Origin: Candidatus Avelusimicrobium gallinaceum
GTDB taxonomy: Bacteria; Elusimicrobiota; Elusimicrobia; Elusimicrobiales; Elusimicrobiaceae
Direction of reading: 5' to 3'
DNA: 64,000 nt
Assembly (NCBI GenBank): GCA_944324965.1
Contig: CALUYH010000005.1
Coordinates: 1-64,000, forward strand
Each line of letters opens with the position of its first letter. The first letter of the stretch is position 1. The position numbers were made by a program, and so were the translations under genes. This document shows, one piece after another, positions 17,226-26,140 of the stretch. The notes beneath the pieces are model-generated. The model made no database searches. It had not been told where the DNA came from and worked only from the letters and a program-made list of their open reading frames with translations.

Positions 17226-18318
17226 AGTCTTTCTCGTCCTCGGCGGGCAACGCCGCCCAATGATTCATGGACTCCTGCAAGAGTTCCCCAATGTAATTGA
17301 CCAGGGACATCACTCTTGTATATTCCATATGTTTGGGCCCGATAATGCCCAACATTCCCACCGTTTTATCCCCCACACGGCACGCGGTGGAAACAATGCT
17401 GAGGTTCTTCAGCTCCTGCAGCTCGTTCTCGCTGCCGATGCTGACATTTACTTTTTGGTTGGATTTCTCCATATCCGTCATTTTCTCGTTTAACAACGAG
17501 GAAAAACGTTCGCGCTCCTCAACTACGCGCATCATTTGTTTCAAATCTTCGTAATCGGCTTCGGTCGTGTTTTCCAGCAGGCGGCCAATGCCTTCCACGT
17601 ACAACTCGTCCGCTCCCGTTTGGGGGCGTTCAATGTCTTTGAGCACCTGGGTGGCCAGGTCGGCCAAGTCCGAAATCTCGCGGTGGCCGGAATGGATGTG
17701 CTGCCACAGTACCTGGCGGGCTTGCGCCAACGTCAACCCGGCAATTTCCTGGTTGATGAACCGGCTGAGCACCCGCAGGCGGGCCGGGGCAATCACGTAC
17801 CCGGTGCGCACCGGCCAGTGCCGCACGGCGCCGGCTTGGGTAACGAGCACAGCCAAAATCATCCCCGGAGCCACCGGAATGAAATCCAACCGCTGGATGC
17901 GCTGGTCATCCACGTGGGCCGCATACACAAACCCCGCCGCGCCCGAAAGCATAGCCAGCAGGCGCGAAGTCTGCACGAGCATATTGTCCACCTCGTTTAC
18001 GCGCGCATCATATTGTTCTTCAATGCGCTGGCGTTCGCGGGCGGCCATTTTTTGCACGTTGGCCAGGTAATCTACATAAAAGCGGTAGGCTTTGTCCGTA
18101 GGAATGCGGCCGCCGGAAGTGTGCGGCTGGTAGAGGTAGCCCTCTTCCTCCAGTTCTTTCATAATGTTGCGAATCGTCGCGCTGGACACATCCGGCAGCG
18201 CACTCTGCGCAATCATCTGCGAACCCACCGGCCGGCGGGTTTCCACAAACTGCTGGATGACCCACCGCAGGATTTTTTCTTTACGCGCTTTGGCAATTTC
18301 CGGTTTTAGGATTCTCAT
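17218..18318 (-). CDS. hrcA: Heat-inducible transcription repressor HrcA
   Basis: A 366-residue repressor with an N-terminal winged helix (about 1-85: RPVGSQMIAQ, SSATIRNIMKELEEEGYLYQPHTSGGRIPTDKAYRFYVD), a GAF-like middle domain and a C-terminal dimer region with GMLGIIGPKHMEYTRVMSLVNYI. It binds CIRCE elements and depends on a chaperonin for folding. It is the first gene of hrcA-grpE-dnaK, downstream of a promoter with a CIRCE element, so it should repress itself. Confidence 0.96.
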   Translation of the reverse strand: MRILKPEIAKARKEKILRWVIQQFVETRRPVGSQMIAQSALPDVSSATIRNIMKELEEEGYLYQPHTSGGRIPTDKAYRFYVDYLANVQKMAARERQRIEEQYDARVNEVDNMLVQTSRLLAMLSGAAGFVYAAHVDDQRIQRLDFIPVAPGMILAVLVTQAGAVRHWPVRTGYVIAPARLRVLSRFINQEIAGLTLAQARQVLWQHIHSGHREISDLADLATQVLKDIERPQTGADELYVEGIGRLLENTTEADYEDLKQMMRVVEERERFSSLLNEKMTDMEKSNQKVNVSIGSENELQELKNLSIVSTACRVGDKTVGMLGIIGPKHMEYTRVMSLVNYIGELLQESMNHWAALPAEDEKDYE

Positions 18319-18354
18319 ACTTTCCTGGAGGTTCCTCGGAGCGTTGGCTTTATT

Positions 18355-18381
18355 TTAGCACTCTTTGACTCTCACTGCTAA
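18355..18381 (-). promoter_or_regulatory. CIRCE operator (one arm degenerate)
   Basis: TTAGCACTC at 18355-18363, nine bases, then CACTGCTAA at 18373-18381, which matches the consensus arm GAGTGCTAA at 7 of 9 positions. It begins two bases past the -10 box of the hrcA promoter, where bound HrcA would block initiation. Confidence 0.85.
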
Positions 18382-18382
18382 T

Positions 18383-18411
18383 AGTATATGCAATTATTTC
18401 ATTTTTGTCAA
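18383..18411 (-). promoter_or_regulatory. Promoter of hrcA-grpE-dnaK
   Basis: Near-consensus sigma70 promoter on the minus strand: TTGACA (18406-18411), 17-base spacer, TATACT (18383-18388). Confidence 0.9.
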
Positions 18412-18422
18412 CCCCTTTTTTA

Positions 18423-18431
18423 GAGTGCTAA
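18423..18431 (-). promoter_or_regulatory. Isolated CIRCE half-site upstream of the -35 box
   Basis: A perfect GAGTGCTAA arm (TTAGCACTC on the minus strand) lies 11 bases upstream of TTGACA. No partner arm lies at the usual nine-base distance. Confidence 0.55.
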
Positions 18432-18569
18432 TTTTGAACCCGCTTTCTCCGTCGAGGAAATAGCTTTCAAAGAACTGCCTTTTCCTCATCATAGTAAGGT
18501 GCGCGCAGCCGCACAAGCGTTTTTTTGGGTTAGTCTTGGGGGGCTCTGCCGGGCGGCCTTTAAAAAAGA

Positions 18570-18575
18570 TACAAT
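18570..18575 (+). promoter_or_regulatory. -10 box of tatD, leaderless spacing
   Basis: TACAAT, 7 bases before the ATG at 18583. The flanking sequence (A run, box, short AT segment, ATATG) closely resembles that of the zapA-like gene at 4035. Confidence 0.55.
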
Positions 18576-18582
18576 ATCTCAT

Positions 18583-19392
18583 ATGCAACTTATTGATTCT
18601 CACGCCCATCTGAACGACCCGGCCTTTGACGCCGACCGGGACGAACTCCTTTCCCGCACGCTGCCGCAAGCGGGCATTATATTAAGTGTAGAAATCGGCT
18701 GCTCGCCCGAAGAATGGCAGCCGGCCTTGGATTTAGCGTCCCGTTACCCCGCACTGGTGCGGGCGGTGCTGGGCGTCCACCCGGAATACGCCGTTAAAAT
18801 GGACCCGGCCCAGTTGGACCGTCTGGCCGCCCTGCTGCCCGACGAACGCAACGTAGCCGTGGGCGAAATCGGGCTGGATTACACCTGCCTGGACATTACC
18901 CCCAAGGATAAACAGCAGGAAACCTTTTCGCAAATGCTGGCACTGGCCAACCAAACGCAAAAGCCGCTTGTTTTGCACGTGCGGCGCGTCGGCGACGATT
19001 ACGCCGCCTACGACGACACGTTCCACGCACTCAAACACGAATGGAAGGGAACGTCCGCCACGGCACACCCGGGCGTGCTGCATTGTTTTTGTGCCCGGTA
19101 CGAAGAAGCCAAGCGCGCACTGGATATGGGCTTGTTGCTGGGGATAAACGGGTGCTTTTCTTATAAAAAGAATGAATACATCCGCGAAGCCGTCAAAAAA
19201 GCCGGAGCCGATAAACTGGTGCTGGAAACGGATTGCCCGTATTTGTCCCCCCAGGGCAAACGCGGCCAACGCAACGACCCGTCCAACATTCCGCTCATCG
19301 GGCAGTTTGTGGCCGATTATTTGAACATCCCGCAGGAAGAATTGGCCGAAATTACCACCCGCAACGCAAAAGCCCTGTACGGACTATCGTAA
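18583..19392 (+). CDS. tatD: TatD family metal-dependent hydrolase
   Basis: A 269-residue TIM-barrel metallohydrolase; relatives act as DNases or deoxyribonuclease-like quality-control enzymes. Metal ligands are visible: HxH in IDSHAHLND (residues 7 and 9), the Glu of GEIGLDY, His in VLHVRR and LHCF, and Asp in LETDCPYLSP. The start at 18583 is chosen because the protein then begins exactly at the conserved MxLIDSHAHL; the upstream open frame has no family similarity. The ATG is close behind a -10 box. Confidence 0.93.
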   Translation: MQLIDSHAHLNDPAFDADRDELLSRTLPQAGIILSVEIGCSPEEWQPALDLASRYPALVRAVLGVHPEYAVKMDPAQLDRLAALLPDERNVAVGEIGLDYTCLDITPKDKQQETFSQMLALANQTQKPLVLHVRRVGDDYAAYDDTFHALKHEWKGTSATAHPGVLHCFCARYEEAKRALDMGLLLGINGCFSYKKNEYIREAVKKAGADKLVLETDCPYLSPQGKRGQRNDPSNIPLIGQFVADYLNIPQEELAEITTRNAKALYGLS

Positions 19393-19424
19393 ATTTGTTA
19401 TATTTTGAAAACAGAGGATACCCT

Positions 19425-19997
19425 ATGAAAAAATTTATTTTGTTTCCGCTAGCCGCCCTGTTGTTGTGCGCGTGCACGACCGAAGAACAATCCCAGCAAA
19501 TCCGCTTGTTTTGGCTCAAGCAATATGCTGCCGTAATGACCCAGAAGTTGGCCAATATGCAACCCCAAGCCAACGGGCAAAGTCTGCAAGCGCTCTTAAC
19601 CGAATTTCAAAAGAGTCCTTCGGTTTCGCAATCGGCCGCCGCCCAACAGCGCCAGAAACCGGCCCCGCAAATTATGGAAGTAACCCTGGATACGGAAGCG
19701 CTGCCCGGGCGCGCCCCGAAAGAAGAACGCGTGAAAATGAAACACGCGCTGGAAGCCGTACAGCTTTCCAACCAAACCACGCTGACCGACATCGCCGCTA
19801 CGTTTGGTGATAACGTGAAATACCAAGCCTTTTTGCTCACCGCCGAGACGGAACGCCAGCTGAAACAGGCGGCCGCCCAAAGCGCCGATTTTAACGCCTA
19901 TTTAACCGCCCAGCAAAAATTGCTGGTAGAGCAAGACAAGAAGTTAAACCAATTGATGCAAAAGAACGCCGGCAGCATCAAAAAAATCCGCCGCTAA
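19425..19997 (+). CDS. Predicted lipoprotein of unknown function
   Basis: A 190-residue protein with a lipoprotein signal: KK, a hydrophobic stretch and LCAC with Cys at residue 17. The mature part is polar, rich in Gln and Ala and mostly helical. I do not recognise a family. GAGG lies eight bases before the ATG at 19425. The next gene, another membrane-anchored protein with a similar Ala/Gln/Pro composition, starts 18 bases later, so the pair may act together in the envelope. Confidence 0.85.
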   Translation: MKKFILFPLAALLLCACTTEEQSQQIRLFWLKQYAAVMTQKLANMQPQANGQSLQALLTEFQKSPSVSQSAAAQQRQKPAPQIMEVTLDTEALPGRAPKEERVKMKHALEAVQLSNQTTLTDIAATFGDNVKYQAFLLTAETERQLKQAAAQSADFNAYLTAQQKLLVEQDKKLNQLMQKNAGSIKKIRR

Positions 19998-20015
19998 TCA
20001 GACAGGAGAAAAATT

Positions 20016-20807
20016 ATGGGCCGCTTACGCTTTGTTATCTGTTTACTGTTGTTGGCCGCTTTTTTGATGGTCTTTGCGCAATCTTTAAAAGGGGTAATCC
20101 CGTTTCTGCAAGAAAATCTGCCGTTCCGCCCCGCCGTGGCAACCGCCAAACAAAAACCGCAGCCCGCAGCCGGGGATGTGCTGACCGGCGCCGCGCAGGA
20201 AGCCAAAAATGTTTCCGGCCAACTGCTCAGCTGGAAAAACCAGATTGCCGAGTTCTCCCAAAAACTCACGCTGGCCAACTTCCCGGAATTGGCGGCTTTG
20301 GCTACGTCGGAAGAAGAAAAACCGCTTCCTTCCGCCAAGCCGGCCGCGGCTCCGCAGCCCAAACCGCAAAAGCCGTCCGTGTTGGATATTATGATGGAAG
20401 ACCAACGCCCCCCGCTGGAAAATAAACTGCTGGGGCCGGAAATTTCGGCCTTGTTGGATGACTTTTTAGCCCGCCGCCGGGAATATAATACCCAGCTGGC
20501 CCAAACCACCCAAACGCTCTTTGGCGACGACGCCGCCCAGGAAGCCATTTATGTGCTGTTTACGGACGAAACCGCTTCCTACGCCAACGCCGCCACCTGC
20601 CAAACGCCCAAAGCATTTGCCGCCAACCAAAATAACATTGATCAAAATACCGAAAAGAACATGCTGCAAATCTTTAAGCGCTACCAAAAACAGTTGGGCC
20701 GCCAGCACGACGGCGTTTCCCCCGCGTGGAAAGCCTTTTTTAAGCGCGTAAAAGATTACGAGCGCGTGGTGGCCAACGGGCAATCGGCCGCCGAACCCCA
20801 AAAATAA
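20016..20807 (+). CDS. Membrane-anchored or exported protein of unknown function
   Basis: A 263-residue protein with one N-terminal hydrophobic segment (about residues 5-22) and no clear cleavage site, followed by an Ala/Pro/Lys-rich linker (about 90-125) and a polar helical C-terminal region. No family was recognised. AGGAG is well placed before the ATG. It follows the lipoprotein gene at 19425 and is ended by two hairpin terminators. Confidence 0.82.
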   Translation: MGRLRFVICLLLLAAFLMVFAQSLKGVIPFLQENLPFRPAVATAKQKPQPAAGDVLTGAAQEAKNVSGQLLSWKNQIAEFSQKLTLANFPELAALATSEEEKPLPSAKPAAAPQPKPQKPSVLDIMMEDQRPPLENKLLGPEISALLDDFLARRREYNTQLAQTTQTLFGDDAAQEAIYVLFTDETASYANAATCQTPKAFAANQNNIDQNTEKNMLQIFKRYQKQLGRQHDGVSPAWKAFFKRVKDYERVVANGQSAAEPQK

Positions 20808-20830
20808 GGCACTTTCCCTGATTTGCCAAA

Positions 20831-20856
20831 ATCCCCGGTTTATGCCGGGGGTTTTT
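20831..20856 (+). terminator. Intrinsic terminator
   Basis: ATCCCCGG / CCGGGGG hairpin followed by TTTTT, 24 bases after the gene ending at 20807. Confidence 0.8.
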
Positions 20857-20865
20857 GATGGCCAT

Positions 20866-20894
20866 AAAAAACCCCGCTTTTAAAGCGGGGTTTT
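20866..20894 (-). terminator. Bidirectional terminator after rplT
   Basis: AAAACCCCGC / GCGGGGTTTT hairpin with A/T runs on both sides, 20 bases past the rplT stop; it can also back up the plus-strand terminator next to it. Confidence 0.85.
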
Positions 20895-20913
20895 ACTTGC
20901 AAAGCAGAAACGC

Positions 20914-21261
20914 TTAGGCAGCTTTGACCACGTCCACCAATTTCTTGAAGGACACCGGGTCTTTAATCGCCATTTCGGACAACATCTTGCGGTTAAGCGT
21001 GATGTTGGCTTTGGCTAAGCCGCTGATGAATTTAGAGTAAGACAAACCTTCCTCTCTCACCGCGGCATTGATGCGGGTAATCCACAACTGGCGGTAAGTG
21101 GTTTTTTTGTCTTTGCGGCCAACGTAAGCATGCACGCCGGATTTATCCAGCTGCTGGGTGGCCATGCGCAAGCGGCGGGATTTATCTCCGTAGTAGCCGC
21201 TGGCTCTTTTCAATACTTTTTTCTTTCTTGCGTGTCTGGGAACGCTGAATTTAATTCTCAT
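20914..21261 (-). CDS. rplT: Ribosomal protein L20
   Basis: A 115-residue 50S protein that organises 23S rRNA early in assembly. It has the basic N-terminal arm (KKVLKRASGYYGDKSRRLR) and the globular RQLWITRINAAVREEGLSYSKFISGL segment. It is last in infC-rpmI-rplT. In other bacteria L20 represses this operon by binding its mRNA. Confidence 0.97.
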   Translation of the reverse strand: MRIKFSVPRHARKKKVLKRASGYYGDKSRRLRMATQQLDKSGVHAYVGRKDKKTTYRQLWITRINAAVREEGLSYSKFISGLAKANITLNRKMLSEMAIKDPVSFKKLVDVVKAA

Positions 21262-21273
21262 GTTTCTAACCTC

Positions 21274-21480
21274 TTATTTGGCCATCGGGAGATATTTTTC
21301 CAAAATCTTCCCTTTGTTGGACTCGGGCGTAATCACGCCGGTCTTTCTGGTTTCGTGCTTCCGGGAGGCAGAAACAGGCGTAAGCAAGTGTTTTCTGCCG
21401 GCTTTTCTGTGGGTGAATTTACCCGTGGCGGTCTTTCTGAAGCGTTTTTTGCCGCCGCTGTGGTTTTTCAATTTAGGCAT
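21274..21480 (-). CDS. rpmI: Ribosomal protein L35
   Basis: A 68-residue basic protein, MPKLKNHSGGKKRFRKTATGKF..., typical of L35. It lies 12 bases upstream of rplT and about 100 bases downstream of infC, with a structured intergenic segment between. Confidence 0.96.
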   Translation of the reverse strand: MPKLKNHSGGKKRFRKTATGKFTHRKAGRKHLLTPVSASRKHETRKTGVITPESNKGKILEKYLPMAK

Positions 21481-21581
21481 TTTTATAGTACCTCTGTTTA
21501 ATTAGTCCTTTTTCCGAACAACCTGCGCCGGGAGCCGGTCAAGCCCCGTACGCAGTACACTAAAAAGGACCTAAAAATCGT
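21481..21581 (-). promoter_or_regulatory. Structured infC-rpmI intergenic RNA (L20 site candidate)
   Basis: On the minus strand a 10-pair stem (GGTCCTTTTT with AAAAAGGACT, one G-U pair) encloses about 50 bases with a further GC-rich inner stem (CGGG / CCCG). It lies just before rpmI, where E. coli has its L20 binding site. The shape suggests translational control of rpmI-rplT; similarity to the known motif was not tested. Confidence 0.5.
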
Positions 21582-22121
21582 TTAGTTTTTGGGCACAAAC
21601 GTCATGGACATCCGGTTGCCCATGGACTGCAATCCGCCGTCCACGTTGGCGATTTCGGCCAAGCGTTTGGCCGTATCGTTCAAAATCTGGATGCCGATGT
21701 CTTTGTGCTGGTTTTCGCGGCCGTGGAACACCACCACAAAACGGACCATGTCTTTCTTGCGCAGGAATTCTTCAATCTGCCGTATTTTCACGTCCAAATC
21801 GTGCGGAGCGATGCGCGATTTGATGCGCAACTCTTTCAAGGTTACTTTGGTCTGTTTCTTTTTGGCTTCCGCCGCTTTCTTTCCCTGTTCGTAAACGTAC
21901 CGGTTGTAATCAAGTATTTTACAGACAGGAGGTTGGGCGTTGGGTGAAATTTCCACCAGGTCCAACTCTTGTTCTTTGGCCAGGGCGATGGCTTGCGCCA
22001 CCGGCATGACCCCGATCATGGTGCCGTCGGAGTTAATCAAGCGCACTTCCGGCACGCGGATATTCTGGTTTCTGCGATAGAGATCTTTTTTGTATTCTCT
22101 TCTGTTATCGTATCTGGCCAT
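21582..22121 (-). CDS. infC: Translation initiation factor IF-3
   Basis: A 179-residue two-domain factor that checks start codons and blocks premature 50S joining. The N-terminal domain begins with NQNIRVPEVRLI and has DLVEISPNAQPPVCKILDYNRYVYE; the C-terminal domain has HDLDVKIRQIEEFLRKKDMVRFVVVFHGREN. Unlike E. coli infC, which begins with AUU, the start here is a normal ATG. It has a strong promoter and a leader hairpin. Confidence 0.97.
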   Translation of the reverse strand: MARYDNRREYKKDLYRRNQNIRVPEVRLINSDGTMIGVMPVAQAIALAKEQELDLVEISPNAQPPVCKILDYNRYVYEQGKKAAEAKKKQTKVTLKELRIKSRIAPHDLDVKIRQIEEFLRKKDMVRFVVVFHGRENQHKDIGIQILNDTAKRLAEIANVDGGLQSMGNRMSMTFVPKN

Positions 22122-22144
22122 TTAAATGTTCTTTCAAAAAAATA

Positions 22145-22161
22145 GTTCCCCTTTTGGGAAC
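22145..22161 (-). promoter_or_regulatory. Hairpin at the very 5' end of the infC transcript
   Basis: GTTCCC / GGGGAAC hairpin followed on the minus strand by TATTTTTTT. It begins about 7 bases after the infC -10 box. It has the shape of an intrinsic terminator, so it may act as an attenuator for infC-rpmI-rplT, as terminator of the upstream lipoprotein gene, or both. Confidence 0.6.
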
Positions 22162-22167
22162 ACTTTT

Positions 22168-22197
22168 ATTATACTAACTTCCTCTAAAAACTGTCAA
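22168..22197 (-). promoter_or_regulatory. Promoter of infC-rpmI-rplT
   Basis: Consensus hexamers on the minus strand: TTGACA (22192-22197), 18-base spacer, TATAAT (22168-22173). The -35 box includes the TGA stop codon of the upstream lipoprotein gene. Confidence 0.88.
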
Positions 22198-22619
22198 TCG
22201 GCCGAGGGGTTAGCCGCCGTGTAAACCAGGCGGCCGTTGTGCCAGCCTTCCCAGCCGTGGGGCAGGCGTTTTAACAGCCAGGTCTGTTGGCTGTCGGCCC
22301 AGTACGGGCCTTCCGGCGTGAACGCGCGCACCAGCAGCCGCGGCTTGGTTTTGACGGGCTCAAACAGTTCGGCTTGCGTCCCGTCTTTGGAAAGCACCAC
22401 ATACGCAGCCAGCGCTTCGTCCGTTCCGTCCGCGGGGCTTAAACGGATGCCTTCTTCCCATAAGCGCACGCACGCGGCGCGGGCTTCGCTCCAGGTGTAT
22501 CCGGCCGAGCCTTTGCAGCCGTAGGCGTCACGGTCCGCCCCTGCTAATTGCTGCTCGGGTACGGACGCACACGCACCTGCAAGCAGGGCCAAAAACGGCC
22601 AAAACAGGATTTTCTTCAT
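22194..22619 (-). CDS. Small predicted lipoprotein with a Cys-pair GCKGSAGYTWS motif
   Basis: A 141-residue protein with a lipoprotein-type signal (KKILFWPFLALLAGAC, Cys 17). The mature part contains YGCKGSAGYTWSEARAACVRLWEEGIRL, then strands suggestive of a small beta fold. Similar GC.GSAGYTWS...C.RLFE proteins of unknown function occur, to my recollection, in Bacteroidota and others. The start at 22619 fits the signal peptide; an upstream frame to 22685 runs into a terminator. TATAAT lies six bases before the ATG. Confidence 0.82.
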   Translation of the reverse strand: MKKILFWPFLALLAGACASVPEQQLAGADRDAYGCKGSAGYTWSEARAACVRLWEEGIRLSPADGTDEALAAYVVLSKDGTQAELFEPVKTKPRLLVRAFTPEGPYWADSQQTWLLKRLPHGWEGWHNGRLVYTAANPSAD

Positions 22620-22625
22620 ACCATT

Positions 22626-22631
22626 ATTATA
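22626..22631 (-). promoter_or_regulatory. -10 box of the lipoprotein gene, leaderless spacing
   Basis: TATAAT on the minus strand, 6 bases before the ATG at 22619. Confidence 0.55.
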
Positions 22632-22654
22632 GTGTTTTTTGCACCGGTTGGGCA

Positions 22655-22683
22655 TAAAAAAGCCCCGCCGAAGCGGGGCTTGC
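22655..22683 (-). terminator. Intrinsic terminator
   Basis: AAGCCCCGC / GCGGGGCTT with TTTTTT on the minus strand, ending the DUF2807 gene. Confidence 0.88.
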
Positions 22684-22687
22684 AAAA

Positions 22688-23497
22688 TTAGTCGTCGTAA
22701 TCTTCATCGCGGTCGCGGCGGATTTTTTTGTAATTTCCGTTCGTTTCCAGCGTGGTCGGGTAGCCTTTGTATTCAATTCTGCCGCGGCCGTTGGCCGTAG
22801 CATACAAGGCTTCGGTCGGGAATACTTTGATAGCACCCGAGGCATTGCCCGTAGCGGTGACCGTCACGGCGCGCAAATCTTCGGCATCCACATCGCCGGA
22901 GCCGTTGTTGGTCAGTACGGCTTCTTCCACATCGCCGGACAAGTCCACTTCCGCCCGGTTATGCGCCACGGCTTCCACCCGGTCCGCAGACACGCGGCCC
23001 AAATCCACATCCGAGCGGTCCGACGCTTCAATCGTCACGGACGTTGCCTGGATATGATCCGCCGAAATTTCACTGTCCAAGTAGGCTTTCAGCGACAGCG
23101 TTTGGGTATCCAGCGAGCCGCGCACTTCAAATTCGCCGTTTTGGTCCACGGTCACCGCCGCCAATTCCGGCGCGCTGACCGCCACTCTCAAATTCCGTTC
23201 GCCGCGCACACGGATTGGCTGGGTGTATTCCACCACCAACACACCGTTTTCCACATACACGTTGGACAAGCGGACCAGGTTTTCCGGCCCGCTTACGGTC
23301 ACCGCCGCATTCGGCCGCTGCATAAAATCCACTTCAATGTCACCGCGGACTTCCACCGCGTTAAACGCGCCCAATTCCTGCACCGCGCGGGACATATACC
23401 GCCCCTGACCGGAGACGGTTTTCATTTTCTGCGCCGCCGCCGGCAGCGCCAAAAGTAGGGCTAGTACGCCCGTTAAGATTGCTTTTTTATGGTTCAT
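22688..23497 (-). CDS. Exported DUF2807 (head GIN domain) protein
   Basis: A 269-residue protein with a cleavable signal peptide (KKAILTGVLALLLALPAAAQ). The rest matches the DUF2807 pattern: FNAVEVRGDIEVDFMQ near residue 45, then repeated short beta strands (VTVSGPENL, LRVAVSAPELAAVTV, GSLDTQTLSLKAYLDSEISAD, NNGSGDVDAEDL) expected to form a right-handed beta helix. The C terminus is charged and disordered. Family members are envelope or secreted proteins of unclear role. GGGAGAAAAT precedes the ATG. Confidence 0.85.
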   Translation of the reverse strand: MNHKKAILTGVLALLLALPAAAQKMKTVSGQGRYMSRAVQELGAFNAVEVRGDIEVDFMQRPNAAVTVSGPENLVRLSNVYVENGVLVVEYTQPIRVRGERNLRVAVSAPELAAVTVDQNGEFEVRGSLDTQTLSLKAYLDSEISADHIQATSVTIEASDRSDVDLGRVSADRVEAVAHNRAEVDLSGDVEEAVLTNNGSGDVDAEDLRAVTVTATGNASGAIKVFPTEALYATANGRGRIEYKGYPTTLETNGNYKKIRRDRDEDYDD

Positions 23498-23671
23498 ATT
23501 TTCTCCCTTGGTTTAATTTTAGCAATATATAGTAGCACAAAAAGCAAACAAAAAACCAGTATAAAAATTTATTACCCCCCTTTCGCCAGCCAAGCCCCCT
23601 GCAGACGGCACGCAAATTTGCTAAAATCTATATGGCTTTTATGACAATTTTTACGTTTTAAGGTGGCAAAT

Positions 23672-26076
<2,405 letters not shown>

Positions 26077-26091
26077 ACCACTTTGTCCCAC

Positions 26092-26127
26092 AAAAAAAGC
26101 GGAGAGGAAATCCTCTCCGCTTTTTTG
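26092..26127. terminator. Bidirectional terminator between ligA and the TPR gene
   Basis: AGCGGAGAGGA / TCCTCTCCGCT hairpin with an A run before and a T run after, in the gap between convergent genes. Confidence 0.88.
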
Positions 26128-26140
26128 ATGTTTCCAAAAG

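Noticed and set aside
21582-22121. Rare AUU start for infC
   Set aside because: The frame opens with ATG at the conserved N terminus; no AUU is needed.
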